DNA of 64,000 nucleotides, taken from NCBI GenBank assembly GCA_032871835.1, contig CM065299.1, forward strand, positions 4,187,001 through 4,251,000, read 5' to 3'. Below, one piece after another: positions 44,680 through 57,630 of the stretch. The stretch is from Dipteronia dyeriana (taxonomy: Eukaryota > Streptophyta > Magnoliopsida > Sapindales > Sapindaceae). A model generated the notes under the pieces. It worked only from the letters and a program-made list of their open reading frames with translations. It was not told the DNA's origin and made no database searches. The position numbers were made by a program, and so were the translations under genes. Each line of letters begins with the position of its first letter. The stretch's first letter is position 1.

Positions 44680-45132
44680 CGTCATAGTTTGACCCTTGTA
44701 TGTACAAAATTACCAAACATTTGGATGCATTATGTGCTTTAATTTATATATACATTAGCTATTAGTTAAAGTTGCATATGTGCTTTTGTAGGAAATATTG
44801 TCATTTGTCAGGAATATTGCTGCGCCGCTTGAAGATGAGATTAATAATTAATTAATTATGGAAATTAAGATGTAATTTACTAATTTATGAGATCTCTCTG
44901 TCCTCATGAGTCATGAAGTTGGATTTGACGCGGTTTTGGTTCGATTTGATGTTGTCATCACGAGTTCAAATATTATTTAATTTACATATGATGTGAGAGA
45001 TGAGCCATTTATGTTTTACTCCAAATTAGCCAGTTGCACGTGGAAGAGGGTATATATATACATGAAGAGATAGGATAACAAAAAGAATAACCATAAAATA
45101 GTTAATTAAATTAGCTAGAATCTTGATTTAAG
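44680..45132. other. intergenic, no gene recognised
   Basis: AT-rich sequence that does not match the MATE intron 1 at any length I can see. Confidence 0.4.
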
Positions 45133-46376
45133 TAGGGGTGTCCGTTGATCGGATAGGTTCACTTTTAGAGTAAATCGATCAAAAACCGATTGAACTGAAC
45201 CGGTTCGGTTTTAGACCAATTGAGTCCACTTGGGTTGGCTGTTAGACTTTCTTGAGTATCTAGATTAACCGGTAAGTGGTTCAACAGTTGAATTGGTGGG
45301 TGAACTGGAGAAATAATTACACATTTCAAAATAAAAACATTATAAATTTAAAATAGTTTTTTTTGTGACTATACTAATAATCTATTTAGATAAAAAAAAA
45401 AAAAAGGTATGCACAGAATAATATTTAGTAACACTATTTAAATATACAAGTATTCCAGTAGTATGAGAAATTACTATCACAATATGCTCAACAAATTATC
45501 ACCAATAAAAAATCAAGATTTAGCATTTAGTGTCAACAAATATATTAGAAATATCAATTATATTAGAACAACAGATGAGCAAACAAAAGAAGGCCAGAAG
45601 GCTGACACCAGAACCATAACAAAACACCAGCAACAATTCATAGAAACAACAAAACGAAACTAACAGAGGACCAACCACAAATCGAAACAAATATTTGTCT
45701 GATATATATAAAATGAAACAAACATTTGTGGTCGGTGGAGGGAGAGACCAACCAAAATCGAAACAAACAGAGGAACACGTTTGTGCTTATATAACTATAT
45801 ATATAGAAAGCGAAAAAAAAACGAAATCGAAAAGATTATAAATTAACTATTTTTTTAATAAAAATCGAAATCGAAAAAAAATCAAAATGACTTACGGTCG
45901 GTGGAGGGAGAGACCAACCAGAATGTCGATCCAACTTCTAAGACCAAGTCATTGAGCAAATAGATCCAACTTCCAAGACCAAGTCGTCGAACTTGGAAGA
46001 AAATGGAGCAAGTCATCGATCGAAGAAGCAAAGAAAGGTGGCTCACCAGAATGTTTGACGAGAGAGACGTCGGACGACAGACGAGAGAGACGCCGGACTA
46101 GAGAAGGACATGAGAGAGGAAGATAAGAAGTTGAGAGATTTAGGGTTTTTGTTTAGGCTGAGTCACTGAGAGGCAGAGGGAGAACGAAAGGAAAAAATTT
46201 GGGTTTTTGTTTTTATACCCGGTTCTCAGTTTCAACCACAAAACTGGAAAATTCGGTTTTCATTATTTTAAACTGAACTGAACTGAACTGGTTTCTAAAG
46301 AAAAACCGGAAAAAAACCTATTAGATCAATCCAGTTCACCGTTCAGTTCGGTTTAATGGATTTTTGTTCACCCCTA
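45133..46376. mobile_element. TAGGGGTG-ended non-autonomous DNA element, second copy type
   Basis: TAGGGGTGTCCG at the left and TTCACCCCTA at the right are inverted. Both ends are followed by CGGTTCGGTTT-like sequence, as in the element at 12244-14123. The interior at 45890-46180 is a GA-rich block resembling a gene 5' region. The short frame 45463-45663 has no domain. The possible target repeat ATTTA at both sides is too short to settle the superfamily. Confidence 0.65.
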
Positions 46377-46845
46377 ATTTACTGCATCCAACCATTATTA
46401 ATTAACTCTTTATCTTAAAAACAATAATAAAAAAATAACTCTCAATCCAATAATTGTTCATTTATTATGAAAGGTTAGATGTTTTTAGAATTATTGGGTG
46501 TTGGCTGGGATTGAATTAAAAGATTCATAGCTTACTGTTCTTGAATTTGTTTTTTTTTTTAAATAATTTTTTTCTTAAAATAGTTTCATTGCTCCATGTT
46601 AATTATTTTAAGGGTAAAAAGACATTGAAACCCTTTTTACTTAAATATCTCAGTTAACACTTAATACTAGCAGTTAACTATTAAGTCAATAATACTTATC
46701 TATAATTTAGAAAAAAAAAATGCAAATTGAGGAGGTGTAAATTCATTGCAATTTGCGCTTATCTAAAATAATTTTATTTTTTTACAAAATTAAAATTTAA
46801 GTGGTACAAAACAAACAGCTTCGAATTTATTTATAAGAGAACAAG

Positions 46846-48105
46846 ATAAATTACACTAACTTATCGTAATTATATGTATAATTGTATTAAAAACAGTAAT
46901 CTTTACATAATAATACAAATATATATTTGATCCGTTGACTAACGGTCGACCACCGTTAGTAAAAAAAGTGAGGAAAAATATTTGTTTTTCCCTTTCCCTT
47001 TCCCTTTCCCTTATATTTATAAGGATAAATTACATTAACGTACCCCGATTATATATATAATTACACTAGAACCCGTAAAAATATCAAAATAACACAAACA
47101 TATCTTTTCATCTGTTGACTAACATTGACCACCGTTGGTTAATCACAAATGAGAAGAATCGTCGATTTTGCTCTTATATAAATATTAGTTAATTATATAA
47201 AATTAGTTAATTAATTAAAAATAAAGTTATTAGAAAATATAATATATATAAAAAGGTATCGTTGTGGATGTTTAGGAGGTAGATATCAGATGTCAATTAT
47301 TATTATTACGTATTTATTTTGATGATGATGATAATTTTTAAATTAATATTTATTTTTCTTTTAATTAGTTGGTCAGTTTTAAAATTTAATTAATATAAAA
47401 TTCTTGAAACAATCACGTTTGCTTTAAATATTAAAGCAGACATGTCTGCTTTTAATTAGTATTATTACTCAAAATTGTAATTAGTTGTTTTATTTTAATT
47501 TTTAATTAATAAAAAATTATTTAGCTATAAAAAGTAATTTAAAGTAGACGTAACTGTTTCAAGAATTTTATATTAATTAAAATTTAAAACTAAATAACTT
47601 ATTAAAAGGAAAATAAATATTAATTTAAAAATTATCATCATCATCACAAATAAATAAATAATAATAATAATTAACATCATCATCCTTACAAATATCCACG
47701 GCAATACCTTTTTCATATATTATATTTTTTAATATTTTTATTTTTTATTAATTAATTGATTATATATAATCAAGTATTATTTCTAAAAGGATAAACAAGA
47801 CAATTCTTTTCATTTGTGATTAACTAACGATGGTCAACGTTAGTCAACTAATTAGAGGGTATGTTTATGTTATTTTGAAATTTTTACAGGTTTTAGTGTA
47901 ATTATACTTATAATCGGGGAAAGTTAGTACAATTTGTTCTTATAATTATAAAGGCAAGGGAAATGGTAAAACTAACATTTCCCTTTCTTATGGTTGACTA
48001 ATACCGTTAGTCAACAGGTCAAAAGTATTTTTATATTATTACATAAAGATTATTGATTTTAATGTAATTATATATATAATTAGGGTTAGTTAGTGCAATT
48101 TACCC
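46846..48105. mobile_element. palindromic DNA element (outer)
   Basis: The outer inverted ends are ATAAATTACACTAAC and, inversely, GTAAATTGCACTAACT, each followed by AATTATATnTATAATT and, about 90 bp inside, by a GTTGACTAACGGT / GTTGACTAATACCGT block. The element encloses a related second element at 47023-47941. No coding capacity. Confidence 0.7.
47023..47941. mobile_element. palindromic DNA element (inner)
   Basis: The ends ATAAATTACATTAACGTACC and, inversely, CAAATTGTACTAACTTTCC are related to those of the outer element. Pairing continues almost to the centre: GATGATGATAATTTTTAAAT near 47320 pairs with ATTTAAAAATTATCATCATC near 47635. The whole inner element is thus a fold-back of about 0.9 kb. 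Confidence 0.72.
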
Positions 48106-48214
48106 ATTTAAATATGTGTGCCGAAGTTATGGTTGTCATAGTGATCATTGTCATCTGTGCTTTGCAATTAACAGTTATTTATTATGGGTCAACTTTTGGA
48201 ACCTAGAATAACGA

Positions 48215-48990
48215 AATTTAGTGCATCTCTAATGTATTTCTAGAAAATCCGATAGGAATGGTTTATAACTCTTTTCATTAATAATATTAAAATTCATTTA
48301 ATTATAATTTTTGTTTTAAAAAAAAATAGTTGAATAATAATTTTATTATGATTAGTCATAAAATGAATACCTATTTGACTTTAGATAATTGTATTGAAGA
48401 TATGAATATAAATTTCTCTATTTTTTTTGTCAAAAGTGAACCCATAATAAATTTAAATGTTTAAGTGATGATACTATTTAGAAACTCAAAAATATATTTG
48501 TATTGGAGATACTCTGTATTTAGAAAAAATTGAGTGCCACATAGGATAGATAGTTAAAAAGTTAGAAAGTCTATCTCCAATACAATTATTTAAATTATTT
48601 AAAGTTAGAAAGTCTATCTCCAATCTCTTTCCAATGTAATTATCTAACTTTAATATGAAGTTGATGCGACAAAGAATTTTTTAGAGAATATGAAGTTGAG
48701 TTTCTAAAATAGAAACTCTCATAGAAATGCTGATTATGATTTCTAACTCTTTCCATCAATAATATAAAAACTCATTTAATCGTAAAATAAAAAAAAAGAG
48801 ATACTAAATAATTGTTTTATTATGATTAATTATAAAATTGATATATATTGGACCTTAAATAATTGTATTGAAGATATGAATATAAATTTATCTAGTTTGT
48901 TTTAAAGTGAACATATAATAAATAGAAATATTTATATAATATTATTTAGAAACTCAAAAATACATATTTACGTGGAAATACTCTTATATC
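48215..48990. repeat. two adjacent related MITE-like copies
   Basis: Copy 1 (about 48215-48520) and copy 2 (about 48690-48990) share GTATTGAAGATATGAATATAA, TAGAAACTCAAAAATA and a TTTATTATGATTA block in direct orientation. The ends carry CATCTCTAATGTA and ATTGGAGATACTC, an inverted pair. The piece between them (48550-48690) repeats TCTATCTCCAATAC-type termini. Confidence 0.65.
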
Positions 48991-49716
48991 ATTATTCGTT
49001 GTTATCGAAACTGTATAATTTAAACAATCTTTTGGATGGTGATCTAATAGCAATGTCACTTTCTCTTTTAACATTTTATTTGAAAGTCGTTGAAACTATT
49101 TACAGGGGAGGAAGCTACGAAGAGAATATAATTTGGGGGACCGATGGAAGTGGGGGGTCATTTGGAAAAAAAAAATTAAATTATTTTTTTAAAACTTAAT
49201 TATAATTTTTTTTGTTTACTGTATAGACAGTGAAGCCGAATAAACTAAAACGGTATCGTTTTTAAAAATTTTCAAGTTCTTTCTACTTTGCCCTCTAAAT
49301 TTTTATTTTGTTGTATAATGACCCACTGAACTTAAATTTTAGACTCCGTCAGTCCGTTGGAGAGCTAAATCTAGCTAGAACCAGATCTTGATTATAATAT
49401 TACGATTTTTCTGGAACTGCACACCAAAAAATAATAATAATAAGGCTGCTGCAGACTTCAATCGGCGACCTCAACTTCGAGAAATTAAAGGCCAGTGACA
49501 TATATATGTCTAACAATTTTATTTTATATTTTTTTTTGTCTACCAATTTTATTATATATTTTTTGGTTCTATTCTTTTAACTTCTCCCCCCAGTTGATAA
49601 TTTCTTTTTTTTTCCCGACTTCTCTGGGTTGATGAGAGAATTCACCAAAAACTATTCTGCTATATTTATTATTTAGTTTTTATTTAAAAACAAAATTACA
49701 TGAATATATTATAACG

Positions 49717-49751
<35 letters not shown>

Positions 49752-50940
49752 CAAAGATTAATTAATAGGTCAGTGAACGAAGTCGATCGGACTAAATTAA
49801 AGTTATTATGTCACTATTTTGAAGTGGTCTCTGCATTCAACAATTTCTATGAATCAATTTTGGTTTGTTTGAAGTAGTTTTTAAGAATATTCTGGTTTTG
49901 TAACTTCGTATTTTGGATTGTACCTAGTATTTAAGCAAAGAAGTGTACCTTCAAGTTAAATTGCATTCATTTCTGTGACATATATCAATTCACTAGAGAT
50001 TTTTTTAAAAAATATATATTTTTCAAGTTTAAAAAAAATAAATACATTTTAATTTATTACTAATCAAATAAATTATGATATATGTGTACGATTTGAAAAA
50101 AATTAATTAAATATAAATACGTGTTTCAATTTGATTATTTAAACATAAATTAAAATATGATTTTTTAGCAACTAATAAGAGCCCGACTATATATACTAAT
50201 ATACCTCATGCATTAATTGAGCAGTTGAAATTCCAGTCAACTGAGGTGGAACAAGGATGTCGGCCTGTCGTTCCCCTTCCTTCTCTTTATTTTTTATTTA
50301 AATTTAAATTTCTTTATAAGATTGATTTAATTTACATTTTAATTAATTCATACTTTTTATTATATGTTAAACGTTCTTTTAAAAATATTTTAATTTTATA
50401 TTTTATATCAGTTATCATTATATAATTTATATTTTAAAAAATGAAATTTATCATACACCATCATACGTAATATAATTTATCATAACTAATAATGATAGCG
50501 ATTTGAACATGATACAGTGACATTAATGACCACCGAGTCATATTAATTACATGATAGCAATTTAAAAATAAAATTTACTAACCACAGTTTAATGTAATAT
50601 GATCTGATTTATAAAACATGTGTTGTGCCTATATATGGTATGTAATTTTAACATGATTTTCTCGACCAAAAAAAAAAGGCATGTAATCTCTCTGTAATAG
50701 TCTCTCAAATCGGGAAAAATCTTCAAATGCAAGATATATGGTTGAATGATGTATAATGCTATGCATCCAAGTTTTTACTATGGTGTAGGTATAGTTTTTT
50801 AAAAAACTGGGTCAATTTTGTAGGGACCCGAACATATTTCTTTTTCATTTTCTTTACCCAGTTGTGAAAAAAAAAAAAAAAATTAATAGAAAAAAATAAT
50901 CCCAGTTGTGTCAGCCGCAAAGTCGACGTGCCTCTGTCAT
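48991..50940. other. intergenic, upstream of the MATE gene
   Basis: AT-rich, with an (AT)n run at 49720-49749. The frames at 48972-49199 and 50225-50425 have no recognisable domain. No transposon ends identified. Confidence 0.45.
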
Positions 50941-50945
50941 TTTCA

Positions 50946-50952
50946 TATATAA
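50946..50952 (+). promoter_or_regulatory. possible TATA box of the MATE gene
   Basis: TATATAA lies 120 bp before the start codon, in a stretch of otherwise mixed composition. The assignment rests on position only. Confidence 0.4.
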
Positions 50953-51071
50953 TTTGATAGACAGCAGCCACCCAGATACAGTCCTTTAAAATCCATGAAA
51001 TACATCGTCTCTTTGTAAATTAATATACGATTCAATTCTCAAAAAATTTCTCTGATTTCTATCGTCCGATC

Positions 51072-54000
51072 ATGGGAAGCTCACAACATAGTGACATCCA
51101 CCAACCCCTGCTCCAACCCAACCCTCAATCTTTATCTCCGCAACCATCGGATAAAAACCTACATGGGTCCGACGGCCAACTCGAAGCCATATTATCCGAC
51201 ACCGATCTTCCATTCCTCCGCCGTCTCCGCCAGGCGTCATGGGTGGAGTCCAAGCTACTCTACCGCCTCGCCGCCCCGGCTGTCGCCGTCTACATGATCA
51301 ACTATCTCATGTCTATGTCCACCCAAATCTTCTCCGGCCACCTCGGCAATCTTGAACTCGCCGCCGCTTCCCTCGGCAACACCGGCATCCAAATCTTCGC
51401 TTATGGCCTCATGGTACGTATATATTAATATGAACGTAACATCTCGAGTTCAGCTACTACACAGGTACTGTACGGTTACATGATTACTTTGCAATCTTCG
51501 GATTTCAAGATTCAAAAATCAAGTAACTATACTGATCGGTCCTGTATAATAGCTAAATCGAAACTCGCTTTCTCTAATTTCACTTGTACGTGTTTTTAAA
51601 TTAATTGATCAAACAGTTGGGGATGGGAAGTGCTGTGGAGACATTATGTGGACAAGCCTATGGAGCACATAAATACGAAATGCTTGGAATTTATATGCAG
51701 AGATCAGGGGTCCTTCTCTCTCTAACTGGTGTTCTACTCGCAATCATCTATATCTTCTCCAAACCCATTTTGATTTTATTAGGCGAGTCTCCAGAAATAG
51801 CATCGGCGGCGGCTGTTTTCGTTTACGGTCTAATACCCCAAATCTTCGCATATGCTTTAAACTTCCCAATCCAAAAGTTTCTACAAGCACAGAGCATAGT
51901 GGCTCCAAGCGCGTACATATCAACCGCCACATTGGCTTTACATCTTCTGCTGAGTTGGGTCGCTGTTTACAAGATCGGTCTGGGTTTGTTGGGTGCGTCG
52001 TTGGTTTTGAGCCTGTCGTGGTGGGTGATTGTGGTGGCTCAGTTTGTGTATATAGTGAAGAGTGTGAGGTGTAAATACACTTGGGTTGGTTTCAGCTCAC
52101 AAGCGTTTTCTGGGTTGAGAGAATTCTTCAAGCTCTCGGTTGCATCGGCTGTGATGTTGTGTTTGGAGACTTGGTATTTTCAGATTCTAGTGCTCTTGGC
52201 TGGTCTGCTAGAGAATCCTGAATTGGCTTTGGATTCTCTCTCCATCTGGTATGTTTATCAATTATTGTGCTCTTCTTCGCTTCAAAGTTGTTATTATCTC
52301 CATCTGGTATATTTATCAATTATTGTGCTCTTCTTCGCTTCAAAGTTATTATCGTCATTATTATTATTATTATTATTATTGCTCCAGAGTTTGGGAGAGT
52401 GAAACGGAATTGAATTAAATTAAGAATAATGCTTAGGGATTTTGTATTTAACTTATAAATTACATAATATATTATTTTCTTATTAATGGAATCATTATTT
52501 TACATACAGATCGGTCCGTAGATATATTATTCTTAAATTAAACTGTTTATTTTTCTGTGGTAATTGGATTTTGATGTCATTATTTACCAAAGATCTATTA
52601 ACATATTATATTATTGTTGTTAATCGCCTATGATGTCTTAATTTTTTTTTTATTATTATTAACTTTATAACATTGAAAAGTTTTTGTAAGGTATAATCTT
52701 AAAATCCGTATCTTGAAATAACCTCCATAAAAGGTAATAAAATCTTGAGAATTAACTCTGTAATAACAAAAATGGGAAAAAAAAGGTGTCAACTTTTATA
52801 AAAGGTTAGCTGATGTCATGTGATTTTCATGGTTGTGTCCTTTTATAAAAGGTGTCAACTTCACCTTTTTTTTAAGGAAATAAAATTGTTTTTTTTTTGT
52901 TTAAAAGATTTGTGATCTGTTGTAATTTGCAAAGAATTATAACAAATTAACAATTATATAAAGGTTAATATTTTATTTTTTAATATAAGTAATTATTATA
53001 TATCTTTTAAAAAATTAATTAATAGATAGTAATGATTTAAAAAATTGAATGAAAAAAAATGAAAAGAAAGTAGTGCATGTGTTAATTTGAATCATGATGT
53101 CAAAAAAAAAATAAAAAAAAATTGAATCATTTATCAAAGCAGATGTAGTCATGTAGATGGCATTAAATGTCTTGTCATTGTACAAATCACCCTTTGTTTC
53201 TCTTTACATTATGCCAGCCTGGATTATTAATATTCTTATCTTGCACCGATTTGGATCCTCTCTTTATTTTTGTCCCTATTATCTTATTCTTACTTTTACC
53301 ATGTATTAATACGTATCTAATTAAGTAGATTAATAATCAAAATTATTTATATTAATTTTTAAATTTTATACGGTTAAAAGTTAGAATTAATCCATTTTAA
53401 AGACAGTATGAGGTTAAGATGAAACGAGAAGAGGATACATATTTTATTTTTTAAATCATTTATTATAATTTATTAACACATCTAATTAAGTGAATCAATG
53501 GTCTGAATTATTTATATTAATTTATAAATTTATCCAATTAAAAGATGGAATTAATCCGACCATCGATTTAGTAAAGGATAGAATGAGGTGATAAGAAGAT
53601 TTAAATTCCATCATTCAAATCAGTCTTGTCTTGTTACTCTTCATGTTAATTGTTCTTTACTAAATTAATTATGTGACCGATAATAGAAGGATCATGCAGT
53701 GGTATGTTCCAAACATTTAGTTGTGTATGTAGTTTTTTAAATCATAAATTAATTGTGATATCTTTTTTAAATATAATATTGAAAGTACTTATGTGACCAG
53801 CTATGGATAATGGATGTAGTATCACTATCATGATTGATGGATTGAATTTTTATCGCAATTAAACTATTTTGCCGTGATTCTTGAATTGAAAATTGTCACT
53901 CCACGTAAAGATGATGTCGATGGCCGATGTTATCTGAAAATCATTAATTATATGATTATATCAACAAAGGGTCGTCTATGTCGTCAGCTCTTATCGCATG

Positions 54001-55182
54001 CATACGTGAAAAAACTTTTCTCAATAAAACCACATATATATTTATTTGCATGTTTTATTCTAAATAAATGATATAATTACAACAACTATAATTAACACTA
54101 ATTGGTTTGTTATTATAATGGCAGCATGTCTGTAAGTGGATGGGTGTTCATGATCTCAGTTGGGTTTAATGCAGCAGCCAGGTTAATTTATTATAATTAT
54201 AATTATTACATTTTTTTTTGGGATTATTATCGTTATAATATTGTTTATTATTGTTAAATGATATGATTCAATTGGAAATGTCCAAGCAGTGTGAGAGTGA
54301 GCAATGAGCTTGGAGCTGGGAATCCGAAATCTGCATCATTTTCTGTAAAAATGGTGACTATAGTTTCGGTGGTCATCTCCGTAATTTTGGCAATAGCAGT
54401 GCTATTGCTGCGCAATGTCATTAGTTATGCCTACACCGGAGGTGAACTCGTAGCCGAAGCTGTCTCCGATCTCTGTCCGCTTCTGGCCTTAACCATTCTC
54501 CTTAACGGAGTTCAACCTGTTTTGTCCGGTACGAAAATACAATTACTATTCAAATTTAATAACTTGCTAGAAAGGATTATTGAATCATTTATAATGTTTT
54601 TGATGAGTACATGTTGATATGTTAATATTAGCTTACAATTGATGATTTTGTTATCAACAATGAAGGTGTGGCTGTTGGATGTGGATGGCAATCTTTCGTG
54701 GCCTACGTTAATGTGGGATGTTACTACATTATTGGGGTCCCATTGGGTTCATTGCTAGGTTTTTACTTCAATTTTGGTGCCAAGGTAACAAAATTTTGTT
54801 ACTCAAATCAATAGTGATCATTCTTTTTCACTAATTATTATACTCTTTTTTTTTTTTTTCTATTTAATCCTCGACCGTTCGTTTTCTGTGGTTTATAGGG
54901 GATATGGATAGGGATGATTGGTGGCACGGTGTTGCAAACCCTAATTTTATTATGGGTCACATTTCGGACCAACTGGAATACAGAGGCAAGACCATACATA
55001 AATGAATGCATGCCCTTTCAATATAGAATTAATTTACGGGGTTTTTAAATTAATTCAATCCAAGATAATTAATTAAACAGCTAGTAACGATACATATTTT
55101 CATTACAAAATTGCAGGTGCAAGAAGCTAAGAAGAGAATGGAAAAATGGGAAAGCAAGAAAGAAGGGCTTTTGAAGGAATAA
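51072..55182 (+). CDS. MATE efflux transporter (DETOXIFICATION 40-like), 7 exons
   Basis: Exons: 51072-51413, 51617-52248, 54125-54181, 54290-54528, 54666-54784, 54899-54985, 55117-55182; 513 aa, the usual length of the family. A polar N-terminal tail with acidic sites ([17 protein letters not shown]) precedes about twelve membrane segments. Family landmarks include [20 protein letters not shown] in the first segment, [47 protein letters not shown], and [15 protein letters not shown]. The C-terminus is a charged tail ([15 protein letters not shown]). MATE proteins export metabolites or drugs in exchange for protons; the plant DTX40 group is thought to act at the vacuole or plasma membrane, and the substrate here is unknown. 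Intron 2 is 1.9 kb. Intron 6 appears to use a GC donor (54986). Relics of exons 1 and 2 lie elsewhere in the window. Confidence 0.93.
52239..52354. repeat. 58-bp tandem duplication across the exon 2 splice donor
   Basis: TCTCCATCTGGTATGTTTAT begins at 52239 and its near-identical second copy (GTATAT instead of GTATGT) at 52297. The duplication contains the end of exon 2 and the donor, so two potential donors exist, at 52249 and 52307. Confidence 0.92.
53318..53610. repeat. direct repeat in MATE intron 2
   Basis: Two ~120-bp blocks about 160 bp apart share TCTAATTAAGT, AATTATTTATATTAATTT and AGAATTAATCC / GGAATTAATCC. This accounts for part of the length of the intron. Confidence 0.65.
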
Positions 55183-55433
55183 AAAAGCACTTGGTAGCTT
55201 AGCTAGAAGCACTTATCATATGATCAACATTAATTGTGCAAGTCATCGTGACCCTTTATATCTTTATCTGCTACTATTGAATATTGTTGGGCAGCATGAA
55301 AATGCCATCATTGGTTCATAATTGGCCTTGTCAATGTCATGATCAAGAAGCAAAAGTCGATCGATTGTCTCAGAAAAACAAATTATTTCTTCTATTTGTT
55401 TTAGTTCTCCTTCAAATTGAAAAAAAAAAAAAT

Positions 55434-55480
<47 letters not shown>

Positions 55481-57480
55481 ATAAGCTGATGCTCAATTTA
55501 TATGCAGACTTTCCATGATTAATTAAGCAGCATTTAAATAAATTAATTTAATTAAACTATTAACTTGAATATATATATCGTATACAGAAAACTTCTAAGT
55601 GCTTGATTTGATGAGTTTTATTAGCAATTTAAGTTTATAAATATTTGTAAGACCATTAAAAGAAAATCATATATCACTATCAATATAGTCATCATAAAGT
55701 TCATAATTTAGATACTAGATGATCGACGTGGTCCATAGTCTAGAAGGTTTGGCCCCAAAAGGAAAAAGAATATACATCGATATAATCACTATCACTACTG
55801 CTATAAGACATTCATATTTAATCCGTTTGTATTATCTTGTCGTTGAAAAATTGTCCTTGAACAATTTCACACCATCAAAGATATAGATTCAGTTCTTTAA
55901 AACCTATTTCAAATAATTAATAATAATATAATGTATTTAAAAATAATAAAAATAAATATCGATCATCAATTATATATATCACTAAATCTATCACTAAATA
56001 TGTTAATATTAATATAAGATTCTAAAAATGTATATAATATATGTTCTATAAAATATTTTATGAAATGAATAAATATAAACTTTGTTATTATATTCGAGCA
56101 AATACATGTATTATATATATATATAAGTGATAAGTTTTTTATTTTTTTAATTTATAAATATCTAAAAAAATAATACTTTTACATCTATACCCTTATTATA
56201 TATTTATAATTTAATATATTAATGACAACTCAAACATGTAAATTAATTCTAAAATAAATTTATTTAGTTATTAATAATATTTCATACATTATTCAATTTA
56301 TTGAATTACATTGAAAATGAACATAATATTTGATGGTGATATATTCTAAAATTCTCAAGAAATATTAACAAAAACAAAAAAACAATTGACTCTCAAATAA
56401 ACTTAATTTTTAGAACAAGTGAAAGAGATGTATTCAAACTCTAAAATAAAATTAATAAAACTAATTGTCAAATTATAGAAAAAAAAAGGGAAAAGATATA
56501 GTCCTTATTATAATATACTAGTGAAATCAGCCTCTAATCGTTTATGTTTTGAAACAGTTGATGTTAAAGTTCTTTAGAGTGGGAAGAAAAAAAAGTACCG
56601 ATACAAATAAGGTTTTAACAAAGATAAAATTGGGAATAGACGAACTTAGTAATGATAGTTTTTGAAGTAAAACTTTATAATCAATTCCACTTTATTTGCA
56701 TTAAGTGAAAAATAAAAAAAAATCACTTTTCAAAGCAAGTGTTTTTAAGAGTTCGTTAAGTGATTTTAACACTTAAAAAATCAAATAAATAGTTAAAAAA
56801 ATATAGTAATTATCATTCAATATTAAATAAAAAAATCAAATAGAAAGTAAGGATGATTTTGCTTGTTAATAAAAAAAATTCAACCTCGTCTAAATATAAA
56901 CAATTCTATTAACGTGACTATGTGACTCTGTTTTCCCAACCATTTCACAAGCCTCGATTTTTAAGGTCCTGGACACGCGTCAATTGATGGCTTGGCGACA
57001 GAAAATCAATGCGACTATGTGGGCCCAAACAAATAACACAGGTTAAATCATAACCGTAGAATGCAAAAATTGATCAGTTAACTCGACGGAACCGGAAACA
57101 TCCACGGCAGAGATCCAGAGGAGGAGGCAAGGAGCCAATCCGCACACGCTAATTGCACGTAGGTACGTTCTATGACTCTGAGTCAACCGCAACGGTTTTT
57201 CAAAATCTGACTGGCACAGTCCAACCATTTCCATACTCGCACAAGTCAAACCACGCTCAAAGCATGTTCCACCACGTCACGGTCACTGAGCATTAATGAA
57301 ACACGTGTCAATGCAAAACAGCGACTTCATTACTTTCTATATTCTCGAGAATACTACTACCTCTTCTTGTTAACAACAAGCAACACGTCCTGCATTTTAT
57401 ATTTCCCGCCAAAAATAACAAAATGGGATCTCAAAATTCTTGTTAATCTCTCATTCAATCTTCGATTTCAAATCCGCGAC
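55183..57480. other. MATE 3' flank and HMGB upstream region
   Basis: Contains a (CT)n run at 55436-55478 and AT-rich DNA. The block 56150-56470 resembles 14340-14650. Toward 57300 it holds a CACGTG core (57302-57307). The short frames are not supported as genes. Confidence 0.45.
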
Positions 57481-57504
57481 AGCCTCTATCTCTCTCTCTC
57501 TCTC

Positions 57505-57513
57505 TATATATAA
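57505..57513 (+). promoter_or_regulatory. TATA box of the HMG-box gene
   Basis: TATATATAA directly follows a (CT)n run and lies 118 bp before the ATG. A second CT-rich stretch at 57568-57588 is a pyrimidine patch in the likely 5' UTR. Confidence 0.7.
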
Positions 57514-57630
57514 TCTCACACTGTAACTTCTCTTCATTTCAAATCGTGCTACGTACGTTTTATTCCTCTTCTCTCTCTCTCTCTCTCTGAAAATTTATCT
57601 CTGGAATCTCTCTCTGCTGCAAACGAAGCC

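Noticed and set aside
45463..45663. 66-codon frame inside the TAGGGGTG element
   Set aside because: No transposase or other domain; AT-rich with chance Gln/Thr/Lys bias.
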